A stretch of 64,000 bases of DNA from Flavobacterium buctense (lineage in GTDB: Bacteria > Bacteroidota > Bacteroidia > Flavobacteriales > Flavobacteriaceae), in contig NZ_JACTAB010000001.1 of assembly GCF_014486695.1 (NCBI RefSeq), positions 682,001-746,000 of the forward strand. The letters run 5' to 3'. Shown one piece after another: positions 17,359-26,643 of this stretch. The number at the start of each line of letters is the position of its first letter. Position 1 is the first letter of the stretch. The notes beneath the pieces were generated by a model. That model did not search any database and had not been told where the DNA came from. It saw only the letters and a list, made by a program, of their open reading frames with translations. Position numbers and translations under genes: made by a program.

Positions 17359-19071
17359 TTAGTTGATCACTAATTTTCTTGTAGCAGTTTTACCTTCTTC
17401 AGTAACTTTAACCACATAAACGCCACCTCTTAATGAGCTTACGTTAATGGTATTGTTAGAAGTGGTAGCATTTAAAACTTGTTTGCCTAAGATGTCATAA
17501 ACAGTAACTGTCTTTTCAGCGTTAGCGGCTGTTTCGATGAATAAAGTTCCGTTTGAAACCGGGTTAGGATATACTTTTAAACCTGTGATTTCGTTTTGTT
17601 GCGTTCCTAAAGTAAAGTTAGGAGTTGCATCAATTCTTAATTCGTCAGCAATGATGGTTGGTGTATTAGTCGCTCCATCTTGTCTGAACATGAATCCGCC
17701 TAAATTAGCGAATGCCGTTGCCGGTGTTACAGCAACTGTAGGAGCAGCACTTCCACCGATAGTAGGATTGATAAATAATGACAATGTGTTACCGGTAAAG
17801 TCATAGCTTAATACAACGTATTGAACATCTCCGGCATTGTATAAAGTAGGATCCCAGTCTGTTGGAGCAGAACCTGTTCCTAAACCATATTGGTATTGAT
17901 TTGCATTTTTTCTGATCCAAATTCTGGCATTAGTTGAAGCTCCGGTATCGTCTGTAAACAAAGCAAAGTAAGTATTGGCTAAATCAGCAGTAACGTTAGT
18001 ATAATCACTAGCGGTTACAATAAATGAAGCATAAACATATCCGGTGTTAGTACTTGTAAATAAAGATCTTGATTCACCACCTGTACCAACAAAAGTGATT
18101 GAATTTCCTGTAGCTGTAATTCCAGGGTAAGCTAAACTTCCAGCGGCAATAGTAATATTGTCACCTGAATTAACCAATGACCATTTTTGCTCAGCATTTA
18201 ACGAACCACCAACGGAATAAGGAAATGACTCTAAGTATGGTAATGTATTTACCGGTTTGCATTCAGGAGAATTAACATTAGATTGGTAAGAACAAGTACC
18301 ACTTGTAATGTTAACAGTAAGTGCAGTTCCTTCTGCAACACCAGAAATAACAATGTTTCCGGCAGCAACGCTAGCAGGATTGTCTCCGCCAACAGTACCT
18401 GAAGAAGGAATAATAGTATAACTTCCTGAACCACCACCAGTGTATGGTATAGTCGCCGTGTAGGTGTCTAAGTTTAAAGTAGAAGCATCACATGCTGTAG
18501 TTGCGATTCCTAATACTAACGTACATGAAGGATCAAAGTTAGATACACTTACGTCGTCTATTCTGATCTGTGCAGCTAAATTTGGCTGAGTGAATCTTAT
18601 GCTTAATGTAGTAGATGACGGAATTACACCACCACCTATGGTTACTAGGTTCCAACTTGTATTAGTGTTAGTCGTGTAAGTTAATGGTGTCCAGTTGGTA
18701 GCATCAGTACTAACTTCAACGATTAAACCTGCATTTGCAACACTGTTTGCTAAATAACCAAATTTCAATTGTAAGTTAGCTGTAGTGAAAGCTGATGAAT
18801 TGATACCGTCAATTTGAAAAAACTCGGCTGTGGTAGTATTGGATAAAAAAACATTTACACTTCCTGAAGCACCCACATAACCTGTTGAGGCAGTAGTAGT
18901 TCTCATGTCTCCTGTTCCTGTGTAAACGATTGGGGAAGAATTTTGAAATCCTGTGTAGGCAGTAATAAGTGGGTTTCCACTAGCTGTGGTTCCCATGTTT
19001 TCAGTGTAAAACGTCTGTCCAAAGGATACAGAGGTAATTACCAAAAGTAATAAAGAGTAGATTTTTTTCAT
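17359..19071 (-). CDS. T9SS-secreted protein with C-terminal sorting domain
   Basis: A 570 aa secreted protein. The start at 19071 gives a clean signal peptide (MKKIYSLLLLVITSVSFGQ). The N-terminal part (about 20-160) is a beta-sandwich rich in Thr/Ser/Asn, a middle part has an SprB-like CDAST...YTIIPSSGT pattern, and residues about 260-480 look like a second jelly-roll. The last 75 residues are a type A sorting domain: LKVYPNPVSNGTLFIE, VYDILGKQV, RGGVYVVKVT and the end KLVIN. No catalytic motif is recognised. It has its own promoter (19094-19123) and terminator. It is the last of four minus-strand genes from the TonB receptor on. Confidence 0.88.
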   Translation of the reverse strand: MKKIYSLLLLVITSVSFGQTFYTENMGTTASGNPLITAYTGFQNSSPIVYTGTGDMRTTTASTGYVGASGSVNVFLSNTTTAEFFQIDGINSSAFTTANLQLKFGYLANSVANAGLIVEVSTDATNWTPLTYTTNTNTSWNLVTIGGGVIPSSTTLSIRFTQPNLAAQIRIDDVSVSNFDPSCTLVLGIATTACDASTLNLDTYTATIPYTGGGSGSYTIIPSSGTVGGDNPASVAAGNIVISGVAEGTALTVNITSGTCSYQSNVNSPECKPVNTLPYLESFPYSVGGSLNAEQKWSLVNSGDNITIAAGSLAYPGITATGNSITFVGTGGESRSLFTSTNTGYVYASFIVTASDYTNVTADLANTYFALFTDDTGASTNARIWIRKNANQYQYGLGTGSAPTDWDPTLYNAGDVQYVVLSYDFTGNTLSLFINPTIGGSAAPTVAVTPATAFANLGGFMFRQDGATNTPTIIADELRIDATPNFTLGTQQNEITGLKVYPNPVSNGTLFIETAANAEKTVTVYDILGKQVLNATTSNNTINVSSLRGGVYVVKVTEEGKTATRKLVIN

Positions 19072-19093
19072 TTTTTTAAATTTAATTAGCCTA

Positions 19094-19123
19094 CAAATAT
19101 AATGACAATATTTGTTAGCCAAA
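19094..19123 (-). promoter_or_regulatory. Promoter of the T9SS gene
   Basis: On the minus strand: TTTG (19123-19120), 18 bases, TATATTTG (19101-19094), 22 bases before the ATG. It is an essentially perfect Bacteroidota promoter. Confidence 0.8.
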
Positions 19124-19174
19124 AATAACAAAGTAAAAAAATGATTAAATAAAAGTTAAAATCACAAAGAATAA

Positions 19175-19486
19175 CTATCTGACAATTAGTTTTCTAGTAG
19201 TAGTGGTTTCTCCTTCGGTGATTTTTATGATGTAAACACCTGGTGGGATTGAGGTAATGTTCAATTCTTTAGAAGAAATGGTAGTTTGTAATACTTTTTT
19301 ACCCAAAACATCAAAGATAAGAATCTCTTTATCTAAGGAAGTTTTAGAAGTGATGTAGATTTTTCCGTTACTAACCGGGTTAGGATAGAAACCAAGCGTT
19401 TCTCCTTGTTGTTTTCCGTCTTGTGCCATAGACACTAACGCAAACAATAAGAAAAAGCATGTAGTTAAAAAGTAGTTTCTTTTCAT
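19175..19486 (-). CDS. Orphan T9SS sorting-domain protein, 103 aa
   Basis: Signal peptide MKRNYFLTTCFFLLFALVSMA (cleavage near residue 21), about ten linker residues, then a complete type A sorting domain: LGFYPNPVSNGKIYI, IFDVLGKKVLQT, PPGVYIIKIT, RKLIV. There is no cargo domain. It may be exported and trimmed like other T9SS substrates, or be a remnant of a larger gene. The start at 19486 is chosen because upstream codons lack the signal. Its sorting domain differs clearly from that of the next gene downstream. Confidence 0.82.
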   Translation of the reverse strand: MKRNYFLTTCFFLLFALVSMAQDGKQQGETLGFYPNPVSNGKIYITSKTSLDKEILIFDVLGKKVLQTTISSKELNITSIPPGVYIIKITEGETTTTRKLIVR

Positions 19487-19540
19487 GACACTAATTTGGT
19501 TATTACAAATGTATAAAATATATTTCAAATATTGTACCAA

Positions 19541-19570
19541 AAAAAACTCCTTCTTTTTGGGAAGGAGTTC
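19541..19570 (-). terminator. Terminator of the beta-helix lipoprotein gene
   Basis: AACTCCTTC / GAAGGAGTT stem with a T-rich loop and A/T runs, 21 bases beyond the stop codon. Confidence 0.88.
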
Positions 19571-19591
19571 AGATATGATTTTAATTGCTGT

Positions 19592-20752
19592 TTATTGGAT
19601 AAGGTTCACACCTTCAACGGTTGCCCATGCGCCAGAAGTAAGTGTTGCACCGGTTGCGGCATTGTTTAATGTATAGTTACTTAAAGGGAAATTAACTACA
19701 ATAGTTCCTGCACCGGCAGATTGAGAAGTTCCATCGTTAATCTTTACATTAAGCAGTTTTATTTTCCCGCCGGTTACTTGGTTGTTATTCGTATTGTTAT
19801 CTTGAATACGAACAGCGGTTGAATTGGCAGTTGTGTAACCTGAAATTAAAATGTTAGTAAACTCACCGTTTCCTTCTTTTTTAAATTGTATGGCATCATA
19901 CTCAGCAGCCGATGAACCACCTTCAGTTTGTGTTCCTGCATTTCTTTTTAAAGTGATGTTAGAAACTTTAGGGAAATAAGCATTATTATTGTTTGAAGCT
20001 TCTATTTCCATTCCAAAGTTTCCTGTTCCTGTTTGAAACGCATACCAGTTGGTATTATTTTCGCCTCTCCATCCATCTTGCCAATCAAAAGAATCGTCAA
20101 AATTTCCGTATGATATTAAATTGGAAGCGCTTACGGTACCACCATAAAATTCATAACCATCATCAGCCCCTTTATAAGAAACTAAGTTTTCCAAAATTGT
20201 ACCAGAACCTACCGAGTAAAAAGAGAAACCATTCATTTCACTTGTACCGTCTGTAATTTTTTTCCCGGCATACTCAACTCTTACATAGCGTAATGTACCT
20301 CCGTTGTGAGCAGCATTGCTTCCTCCATATGAAAGTGCTAATCCGTCTTCTGATGTTTTGGTTGTAACTCCTCCAGCACCATTTATTGGCGCATCTCCAT
20401 ACATAATGATTCCACCCCATGAACCAGGAACTTTTGAAATTTCAGTAAATACAACAGGCGAAGAAGCTGTTCCGTTTACAATTAGCTTTCCACCATTTTT
20501 TACTACAATGGCATCTACACCACTTGTTTGGTTAGCTGTAATTGTTGAACCGGCATCAAAAGTTACGGTAACACCATTTTCAATAGTTACAATACCATTT
20601 AGAGTATAGTTTCCAAAAGCAAATGTTCTGTTTGAGGTAATTGCTCCAGTAATTTCACCTTCTACCGGTTGTAATGTTGTTTCATCGTCACTACTTGTAC
20701 AAGCTGTGAATAAAGTTGCTAATAAAACAATTGTTCCTAATTTTTTTTTCAT
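19592..20752 (-). CDS. Beta-helix lipoprotein next to TonB receptor
   Basis: A 386 aa lipoprotein: MKKKLGTIVLLATLFTAC gives a lipobox with Cys18, followed by the SSDDE linker usual for surface-bound Bacteroidota lipoproteins. The body reads as a right-handed parallel beta-helix (GVTVTFDAGSTI, NGGKLIVNGTASSPVVFTE, GSWGGIIMYGDAPING, then repeated short strands). Databases often mislabel such proteins as transporters; I see no membrane domain. Its position directly after the TonB-dependent receptor suggests a SusD-like partner role on the outer membrane, but it is not a SusD homologue. A -7 box TACCTTTG lies at 20788-20781. Confidence 0.78.
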   Translation of the reverse strand: MKKKLGTIVLLATLFTACTSSDDETTLQPVEGEITGAITSNRTFAFGNYTLNGIVTIENGVTVTFDAGSTITANQTSGVDAIVVKNGGKLIVNGTASSPVVFTEISKVPGSWGGIIMYGDAPINGAGGVTTKTSEDGLALSYGGSNAAHNGGTLRYVRVEYAGKKITDGTSEMNGFSFYSVGSGTILENLVSYKGADDGYEFYGGTVSASNLISYGNFDDSFDWQDGWRGENNTNWYAFQTGTGNFGMEIEASNNNNAYFPKVSNITLKRNAGTQTEGGSSAAEYDAIQFKKEGNGEFTNILISGYTTANSTAVRIQDNNTNNNQVTGGKIKLLNVKINDGTSQSAGAGTIVVNFPLSNYTLNNAATGATLTSGAWATVEGVNLIQ

Positions 20753-20780
20753 TTTGTTTAGTTTTTTAATTTTGATGAAG

Positions 20781-20788
20781 CAAAGGTA
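20781..20788 (-). promoter_or_regulatory. -7 box of the beta-helix lipoprotein gene
   Basis: TACCTTTG on the minus strand, 28 bases before the ATG; no convincing -33 box is seen. Confidence 0.5.
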
Positions 20789-20883
20789 GCTTTGGTATTT
20801 TCAGTTATGGTTATGATAATATTATATAACTGTTAGTAGTAAATCAATTATTTGTAAATGGAATGTTTCTTTATTGTAAAGAC

Positions 20884-20912
20884 AAAAATCAACCCGTTAA
20901 GGGTTGATTTTT
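20884..20912 (-). terminator. Terminator of the TonB receptor gene
   Basis: Stem AAAAATCAACCC / GGGTTGATTTTT with loop GTTAA, 9 bases beyond the receptor stop codon. Confidence 0.92.
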
Positions 20913-20921
20913 GATTATTTA

Positions 20922-23690
20922 CTAAAACGTGTAGCCTACATTTAGTGAAAAGCCTGTTCCTCTTCTGAAGGTTAATAAATCAAGAGAGGATTCGTTTATC
21001 GCAATTTGGCTTTCGTCTCCAAGTGATCTTCTGTACAATGGATTTAGAATATTATCGATGCCTAATTTTACATCCCATTTTTTAGCAATTGTGCTTCCCC
21101 AAATTAAATCTAACTTGTTAAATGGTTTTTCATAAATATGGTCTAAACCAGCAATTCCAACAGCATAAATTCTTTCTCCATATACGCTGTAAACCAATGT
21201 GATAGTGTTTTTCCATTGCTCATTCATTTCAAATTCATATTTTAAATCGGAATTGATTAACCAATTAGAAGCTCCTTGTAAATTTCTCTCTTCAAAAGTG
21301 TCAAAATATCCTTGACGATTTTTATCAACTTTGGCATTCGTGTACATTAATGAGGTGTTGAATCCGAATGAGAATCCGTCTAATTTTTCGTTTATTCTTG
21401 ATAATTGTAATAATAATTCAAGTTCTGCTCCAAACAATGTAGCACTTTCGTTATTGAAATAAGTTATGATTTGACCACTACCAGTTGCTGCAGCTTCGAT
21501 GGTTCTTTCTATTGGTTTATCAATATATTTTGTAAAAAGGGTTGCAGCAAACATTTCTTTGTTGGTTGGAAAAACTTCAAATTTAATATCGGCGTTATAA
21601 TTTTGAGAGTTTACCAAATTTTGATTTCCTCTTTCAGTGGTACCATCAGCATTTACATATTGAATTGGAATGGCTTCCATCAAAACCGGTCTTGTAATTG
21701 TTTTTCCAATAGCCATACGGATATTACTTTTTTCATTCAAAGCATACTTAGCATTTACCGAAGGAAGGATATCCAGTTTGTCGTAGTTTTGTTTTCTAAA
21801 TGGCGAATTGATTGGATCAAGAATTGGTCTAAACTTTAATTCACGAATAGTGTTTTCGGTTCTCACACCAGCATTTATTTCTAATTTTTCGTTAATCGGA
21901 ACAAAAAGATTAGCATAACCGGCAACTACATTTTGGAAAATTTTAGTTCTATAATCCGCATTAGATTCTTCTCTGAAAGAAAAGACATTATTGTTGATGT
22001 CATTTTCAATAGCGTTATCAATAAAGTTTAAAGTTAAGTTTTGAGGATTGGCAGGTGTATTAGGTCTTCCAAACACAAAACGATAGGATGTTGCCAAATC
22101 TTCTGCATAGCCATTATAACCAACCGACAATTTGTTTTTTTGTTCTTTTTTACCAAACTGAAGTGAGTATTCTGCCATTCCAGAAAGGAAATAATTGCCT
22201 TCAACTTTAAGAAATTGGCGGATTAAATGATTACCGCCATAAGTAGTCTGAATGGTATTATTGTCAATTAATGTTCCGTTAATAAATTTTCTGTCAGGTT
22301 GCTCAAAAGTGGTTTTAGAGAACGAAATTCCTCCTTTGATGGTGTGTTTTTTATCGGCAGTTAAATCATAGCTGCCATAAGTTTGAAAATTCAAATAATC
22401 GGATTGTTCATATTGGTTTAAACGAATGATTTCATTTGGATTTTGCACGTTTGTTCTAGTGTAACCCACTTGGTCTTGAATCATATTCTCTGTTGAACGC
22501 AGAAATAAAGCATTGGCAGCTAATTTTAAACGATCTGTTTTATATTGCAATCCAAGTAAAGTTGAACTTTGAGTTTGAAATTTATATTGACTTCTATTCA
22601 AGTCATTGTCATAAATCCCTTGATTTCCTTGGGTAAATATTCTATCAACCCCTTTTCTAATTTGATAACGATTTTCAAAATTAGAAGAGAAAATATAGTT
22701 TAGTTTATGGCTGTTTTTACCCACTGTAAGTTTGCCGGTATGCGTCACCCCAAAATTGGTGTTTAAGGGTGCAGAATATTCAGTTACATCAAATCCAGAA
22801 TTGAAATCATTGTTAATTTGACCTGTTGGAATGTTGCCAAAAGCACTTGGTAAATCTCTGTTATTGCCCCCAAATCCAAAGAAATGGTTGCTGTTTGAAG
22901 CGTCAGATGCTATGGCAAAGTTTGACAAGTTATTGTTGGTAGTAAATCCAGTTCCAAAATTAATTTTAGTTTGACTTTGAGTTCCTTGCGAAGTATTAAT
23001 GTTTACAGTTCCACCAGCAAAATCTCCATAAATATCAGGATTAAAGGTTTTGTAAACATCCATAAAACCAACAATATCTGTTGGAAATAAATTTAAAGGA
23101 ATAATTTTTTTGAATGGACTGTTTGATGGTATTGCTAAACCGTTCAATAACAAATTATTGTAGCGGTCTTCTAATCCACGAATAAACAAACCTCTATCTT
23201 CTACTTTTGTAAACCCGGTGATTTTGGTTAAGCCTTCTTCTACATCGCTTACTCCTTTTCTCGACATTTCTTGAGCGCCGATACTTTGTTTGATTTCTAC
23301 CGCTTTTTTCTGTTCCAATAATAAGGCGGTTTCTTTTTCACGGCTAACCGTATTTTGAATTACCACATCTTGTAATTGGTAACTGCCTGAACCTAGTGCT
23401 TTATTAATGGTAAGCGTTTCACCAGCTTTTACTATAATTTGCTCTTCTATAGTTTCATAACCCACAAAGGTAAATTGAAGGGTGTAAGTTCCGGATTCAA
23501 CTGCTATGGTATATTTTCCGGTTTCGTCAGTAGTAACCCCGATGGCTGTTCCTTTTATAATAACATTAGCAAAAGGCAAAGGTTCGTTGTTTAAATCTTT
23601 ATCTGTTAATGTGCCGGTGATAGTTCCTTTGGTTTGGGCCAATCCGATTACATTGATAAGTAAAAAAGTAACAATTAATTTTAGTCTCAT
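20922..23690 (-). CDS. TonB-dependent outer membrane receptor
   Basis: A 922 aa SusC-like/TonB-dependent receptor. Signal peptide MRLKLIVTFLLINVIGLAQ; a carboxypeptidase-D-like regulatory domain (about 22-105, GTITGTLTDKDLNNEPLPFA... FVGYETIEE); plug domain (about 125-235, IRGLEDRYNNLLLNGLAIP... FAGGTVNINT); and a beta-barrel ending in an aromatic residue (NVGYTF). It imports a bound substrate through the outer membrane using TonB energy; the substrate is not evident. It lies upstream of a beta-helix lipoprotein and divergent from a PhoB/PhoR-like pair, so phosphate- or organophosphate-linked uptake is one hypothesis. Confidence 0.9.
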   Translation of the reverse strand: MRLKLIVTFLLINVIGLAQTKGTITGTLTDKDLNNEPLPFANVIIKGTAIGVTTDETGKYTIAVESGTYTLQFTFVGYETIEEQIIVKAGETLTINKALGSGSYQLQDVVIQNTVSREKETALLLEQKKAVEIKQSIGAQEMSRKGVSDVEEGLTKITGFTKVEDRGLFIRGLEDRYNNLLLNGLAIPSNSPFKKIIPLNLFPTDIVGFMDVYKTFNPDIYGDFAGGTVNINTSQGTQSQTKINFGTGFTTNNNLSNFAIASDASNSNHFFGFGGNNRDLPSAFGNIPTGQINNDFNSGFDVTEYSAPLNTNFGVTHTGKLTVGKNSHKLNYIFSSNFENRYQIRKGVDRIFTQGNQGIYDNDLNRSQYKFQTQSSTLLGLQYKTDRLKLAANALFLRSTENMIQDQVGYTRTNVQNPNEIIRLNQYEQSDYLNFQTYGSYDLTADKKHTIKGGISFSKTTFEQPDRKFINGTLIDNNTIQTTYGGNHLIRQFLKVEGNYFLSGMAEYSLQFGKKEQKNKLSVGYNGYAEDLATSYRFVFGRPNTPANPQNLTLNFIDNAIENDINNNVFSFREESNADYRTKIFQNVVAGYANLFVPINEKLEINAGVRTENTIRELKFRPILDPINSPFRKQNYDKLDILPSVNAKYALNEKSNIRMAIGKTITRPVLMEAIPIQYVNADGTTERGNQNLVNSQNYNADIKFEVFPTNKEMFAATLFTKYIDKPIERTIEAAATGSGQIITYFNNESATLFGAELELLLQLSRINEKLDGFSFGFNTSLMYTNAKVDKNRQGYFDTFEERNLQGASNWLINSDLKYEFEMNEQWKNTITLVYSVYGERIYAVGIAGLDHIYEKPFNKLDLIWGSTIAKKWDVKLGIDNILNPLYRRSLGDESQIAINESSLDLLTFRRGTGFSLNVGYTF

Positions 23691-23785
23691 TTTGTCTTGT
23701 TTAATTTTGGTGCAAAGAAACTACCGCATTGTAAAGGACGTGTTACTTCATCATTACCATTTTGTTGGCTGTGCATTACGAAATT

Positions 23786-23810
23786 GTTAACAAATTAAAT
23801 TACGGTTAAC
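23786..23810. promoter_or_regulatory. Two GTTAAC boxes between receptor and response regulator
   Basis: GTTAAC at 23786-23791 and 23805-23810, 19 bases apart, in the divergent spacer. They could be a regulator-binding direct repeat; the protein is unknown. Confidence 0.3.
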
Positions 23811-23880
23811 TCAAGTTTTATTGCATGTAATCATTTTGTATTATCTTTACATTTACATCCACAAAACAATTGTGTCCGTT

Positions 23881-24564
23881 ATGAAAAAAAAAGACATCAA
23901 GATTTTATTAGTAGATGATGAGCAGGATATCCTCGAAATTGTGGGCTACAATCTTTCCCAAGAAGGATATCAAATTGTAACCGCAACCAATGGAAAAGAA
24001 GCCATTACAAAAGCTAAAAAAGAATTGCCTCAACTCATCATTATGGATGTAATGATGCCTGAAATGGATGGTATGGAAGCTTGTGAAAACATTCGTAAAC
24101 TGCCTGAACTAAGCAACGTAATTATCACTTTTTTAACGGCTCGAAGCGAAGACTACTCTCAAGTGGCCGGTTTTGATGCCGGTGCCGATGATTATATTAC
24201 CAAACCCATCAAACCAAAATTATTGGTTAGTAAAGTAAAAGCTTTGTTACGCCGCTTGAAGAATGAAGAACAAAACTCAGAAACACTTAACGTTGGCGGT
24301 ATTGAAATCAATCGTGAAGAATACAAAATCATTAAAGAAGGCAAAGAAATTGTCCTGCCTAGAAAAGAATTTGAATTGTTCTATTTATTGGCTTCAAAAC
24401 CCGGAAAAGTATTCAAACGCGAAGAAATTTTAGATAAGGTTTGGGGCAATGAAGTCATTGTAGGCGGAAGAACTATTGATGTTCACATTAGAAAACTTCG
24501 AGAAAAAATTGGGGAAGATTTATTCAAAACCATCAAAGGAGTTGGCTATAAATTAGAAGTATAA
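23881..24564 (+). CDS. PhoB/OmpR-type response regulator
   Basis: A 227 aa response regulator. Receiver domain 1-120: acidic pocket LLVDDEQDI, phospho-acceptor Asp in LIIMDVMMPEMDG (about residue 54), FLTAR, and the lysine of DDYITKPIKP. C-terminal OmpR-type winged helix (about 135-225: LPRKEFELFYLLASKPGKVF, VWGNEVIVGGRTIDVHIRKLR). The ATG at 23881 is taken; the longer frame begins with TTG and a hydrophobic stretch unlike the family. The stop codon is followed immediately by the kinase ATG. It resembles PhoB most, but the stimulus is not proven. Confidence 0.92.
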   Translation: MKKKDIKILLVDDEQDILEIVGYNLSQEGYQIVTATNGKEAITKAKKELPQLIIMDVMMPEMDGMEACENIRKLPELSNVIITFLTARSEDYSQVAGFDAGADDYITKPIKPKLLVSKVKALLRRLKNEEQNSETLNVGGIEINREEYKIIKEGKEIVLPRKEFELFYLLASKPGKVFKREEILDKVWGNEVIVGGRTIDVHIRKLREKIGEDLFKTIKGVGYKLEV

Positions 24565-25608
24565 ATGAAAGTTAATTTCAAGAAAACCTACCGTTTTGCT
24601 GTAGTTTCGTCCTCCTATATTACGGTTTTTGCTACTGGTTTTCTTGGATTATTATTGTGGTTTTTTCACCAATTTGCCTGGCAAATCTGCTTGGTCTTTG
24701 CTTTATGTATTTTCACCTTTTCCTTTTTCGTCATCCAATACCGTGTCGAGCATTTTATCTATCGAAGGGTAAAAAAGATTTATGATGACGTTTCTCTATT
24801 AGAATCGACTTCCTTTCGAAACCAACCCATTACAACCGATATGGCAACCTTAACCAAACAGGTAAAGAAGTTTGCTACCGATAAAAAAATGGAAATAGAA
24901 ACACTCAAAGTACGTGAAGAATACCGAAGAGAGTTTTTAGGCAATGTTTCACACGAATTGAAAACCCCATTGTTTACTGTTCAAGGGTATCTTTCTACTT
25001 TGTTGGATGGCGCCATGAATGATAAAAATATCCGCAAAAAGTATTTAGAACGGGCCGAAAAAGGGGTAGAAAGACTAATCTACATCGTGGAAGATTTAGA
25101 CATGATTTCCAAACTGGAAACCGGTGATTTGAACCTTGAACTGTCTAAGTTTAATATAGTCGAATTAATTCAAAATGTCTTTGATTTATTGGAAATGAAA
25201 GCCGATAAAAAGAATATCATTCTCATGTTCGATCGAAAATACAACAAGCCGGTGAAAGTCTTTGCCGATAAAGAAAAAATACAACAAGTATTGACCAATT
25301 TGGTGATGAATTCCATCAAATACGGCAAAGAAAACGGTACGACTGAAGTTACGATAGAGGATTTAGTCAATGATAAAATCATAGTACGCTTCAGAGACAA
25401 TGGCGAAGGCATCGAACAACAATACATTCCAAGATTGTTTGAACGTTTTTTCAGAGTTGATAAAAGCGGTGCCAGAAGCGAAGGCGGTTCCGGTTTAGGG
25501 TTGTCCATTGTCAAGCATATCATCGAAGCTCACGGCGAGAAAATCTATGTAGAAAGTGAATTCGGAAAAGGATCTGAATTCTCATTCACCCTTGAAAAGT
25601 ATAAATAA
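24565..25608 (+). CDS. Sensor histidine kinase (PhoR-like)
   Basis: A 347 aa membrane kinase. Two adjacent membrane helices (about 15-35 and 38-58) with almost no periplasmic loop, so it senses in or through the membrane. Then a HAMP-like linker, the H box LGNVSHELKTPLFTVQGYL (His near residue 131), N box NLVMNSIKYG, G1 DNGEGIE, F box and G2 GGSGLGLSIVKHI. It phosphorylates the response regulator encoded one base earlier. The short input region is like PhoR types that lack a PAS domain. Its 3' end overlaps the convergent glycosyltransferase by 27 bases. Confidence 0.92.
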   Translation: MKVNFKKTYRFAVVSSSYITVFATGFLGLLLWFFHQFAWQICLVFALCIFTFSFFVIQYRVEHFIYRRVKKIYDDVSLLESTSFRNQPITTDMATLTKQVKKFATDKKMEIETLKVREEYRREFLGNVSHELKTPLFTVQGYLSTLLDGAMNDKNIRKKYLERAEKGVERLIYIVEDLDMISKLETGDLNLELSKFNIVELIQNVFDLLEMKADKKNIILMFDRKYNKPVKVFADKEKIQQVLTNLVMNSIKYGKENGTTEVTIEDLVNDKIIVRFRDNGEGIEQQYIPRLFERFFRVDKSGARSEGGSGLGLSIVKHIIEAHGEKIYVESEFGKGSEFSFTLEKYK

Positions 25609-26637
25609 TTGCTTCCAATTTACCCTTTCATTAAGTCGGGGTAATCCTTTATAAAGCGGAATTTCCATTAAATTTTCTACTCTAAAATCTTCTTGTTTAG
25701 CATAAGGTGCAATGCCGTTTCTTTTGAATCTTTTGGCCAAATATTCTTGCTCAAATTGTCCCGGTGTTGGGATAAAAAAAGCTTTCTTTTCTAGTTTTGC
25801 CAAATCCATTACAGTGGTATAACCGGAACGAGAAAGCACTATTTCACTTTCATTAAAGGCAGTTTCTATTTCGGAGGAAGTCATGAAATTGTAATAAGTG
25901 ATGTTTTTGATGACATCTATTTTCTGTTCGTCTTCGACTTTTCCTTTAATAAAAATTATTTGACCACTATAGTTTTGAAGTTCGAAGGTCAGTTTCTCTT
26001 CCAGCATTGTTCGTTGCGGTTCCGGACCAGAAAGAATGACCATTAGTTCGTATTTAGATTCCAAATCCTTTTTCTCTAAACGACTCAACGGACCCAAATA
26101 GTTCAATGCCAAATCACTATTTTTCAAATGGCCTAATTTTCCTGTCAGATTGGGTTGTTCTTTCATGTCAGGAATCCAACATTCGGTAAATTTACCTATG
26201 AAATATTGGTGCAGTTTACTCGATATCCAAGTCGTTTTTCCGGATAAAACATTCAATTGGTGTGTCATGAAAATACTCGGCACTTTTTTGCTGTATACGC
26301 CTAAGCGATTGTCAGAAATAATGCCTTTCAAACCGTATTTTTTGACCAAAGATTTGACCAATTTTTTCTCTTCAAAAATAGCCTGAATCATTTTCGGACT
26401 GTTTTTAATGAGTTTCCATTTAAAATCGGCGCCGTCTTTGGCATACTCAATTTCATATGAAGGCAACGCTACTGATTCTAAATGGGGAAATTCTTTTTGC
26501 AGAATTTGAAGCGCGATTCCATCAGAAGCAATGATCGGTGTAAAACCATAGGATTCCAATTCCCGAATAATCGGGATGCAACGAGTGGCGTGACCTAAAC
26601 CCCAATTTAACGGAGCAACAAGTATGTTTTTTGACAT
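25582..26637 (-). CDS. MurG-like glycosyltransferase
   Basis: A 351 aa GT-B-fold glycosyltransferase of the MurG/GT28 type. N-terminus ILVAPLNWGLGHATRCIPII has the glycine-rich acceptor loop; the C-terminal half has VILSGPEPQRTMLE, SEIVLSRSGYTTVMDLA (nucleotide-sugar binding, like MurG RAGA) and FIPTPGQFEQEYLAKRF. The acceptor is unknown; lipid or cell-envelope glycosylation is likely. It is 6 bases downstream of an LpxH-like gene on the same strand, and the pair suggests an envelope operon. Confidence 0.82.
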   Translation of the reverse strand: MSKNILVAPLNWGLGHATRCIPIIRELESYGFTPIIASDGIALQILQKEFPHLESVALPSYEIEYAKDGADFKWKLIKNSPKMIQAIFEEKKLVKSLVKKYGLKGIISDNRLGVYSKKVPSIFMTHQLNVLSGKTTWISSKLHQYFIGKFTECWIPDMKEQPNLTGKLGHLKNSDLALNYLGPLSRLEKKDLESKYELMVILSGPEPQRTMLEEKLTFELQNYSGQIIFIKGKVEDEQKIDVIKNITYYNFMTSSEIETAFNESEIVLSRSGYTTVMDLAKLEKKAFFIPTPGQFEQEYLAKRFKRNGIAPYAKQEDFRVENLMEIPLYKGLPRLNERVNWKQLFILFKGE

Positions 26638-26643
26638 TATTTT

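Noticed and set aside
19592-20752. Transporter annotation for the beta-helix lipoprotein
   Set aside because: No transmembrane helices beyond the lipoprotein signal; strand repeats point to a beta-helix.
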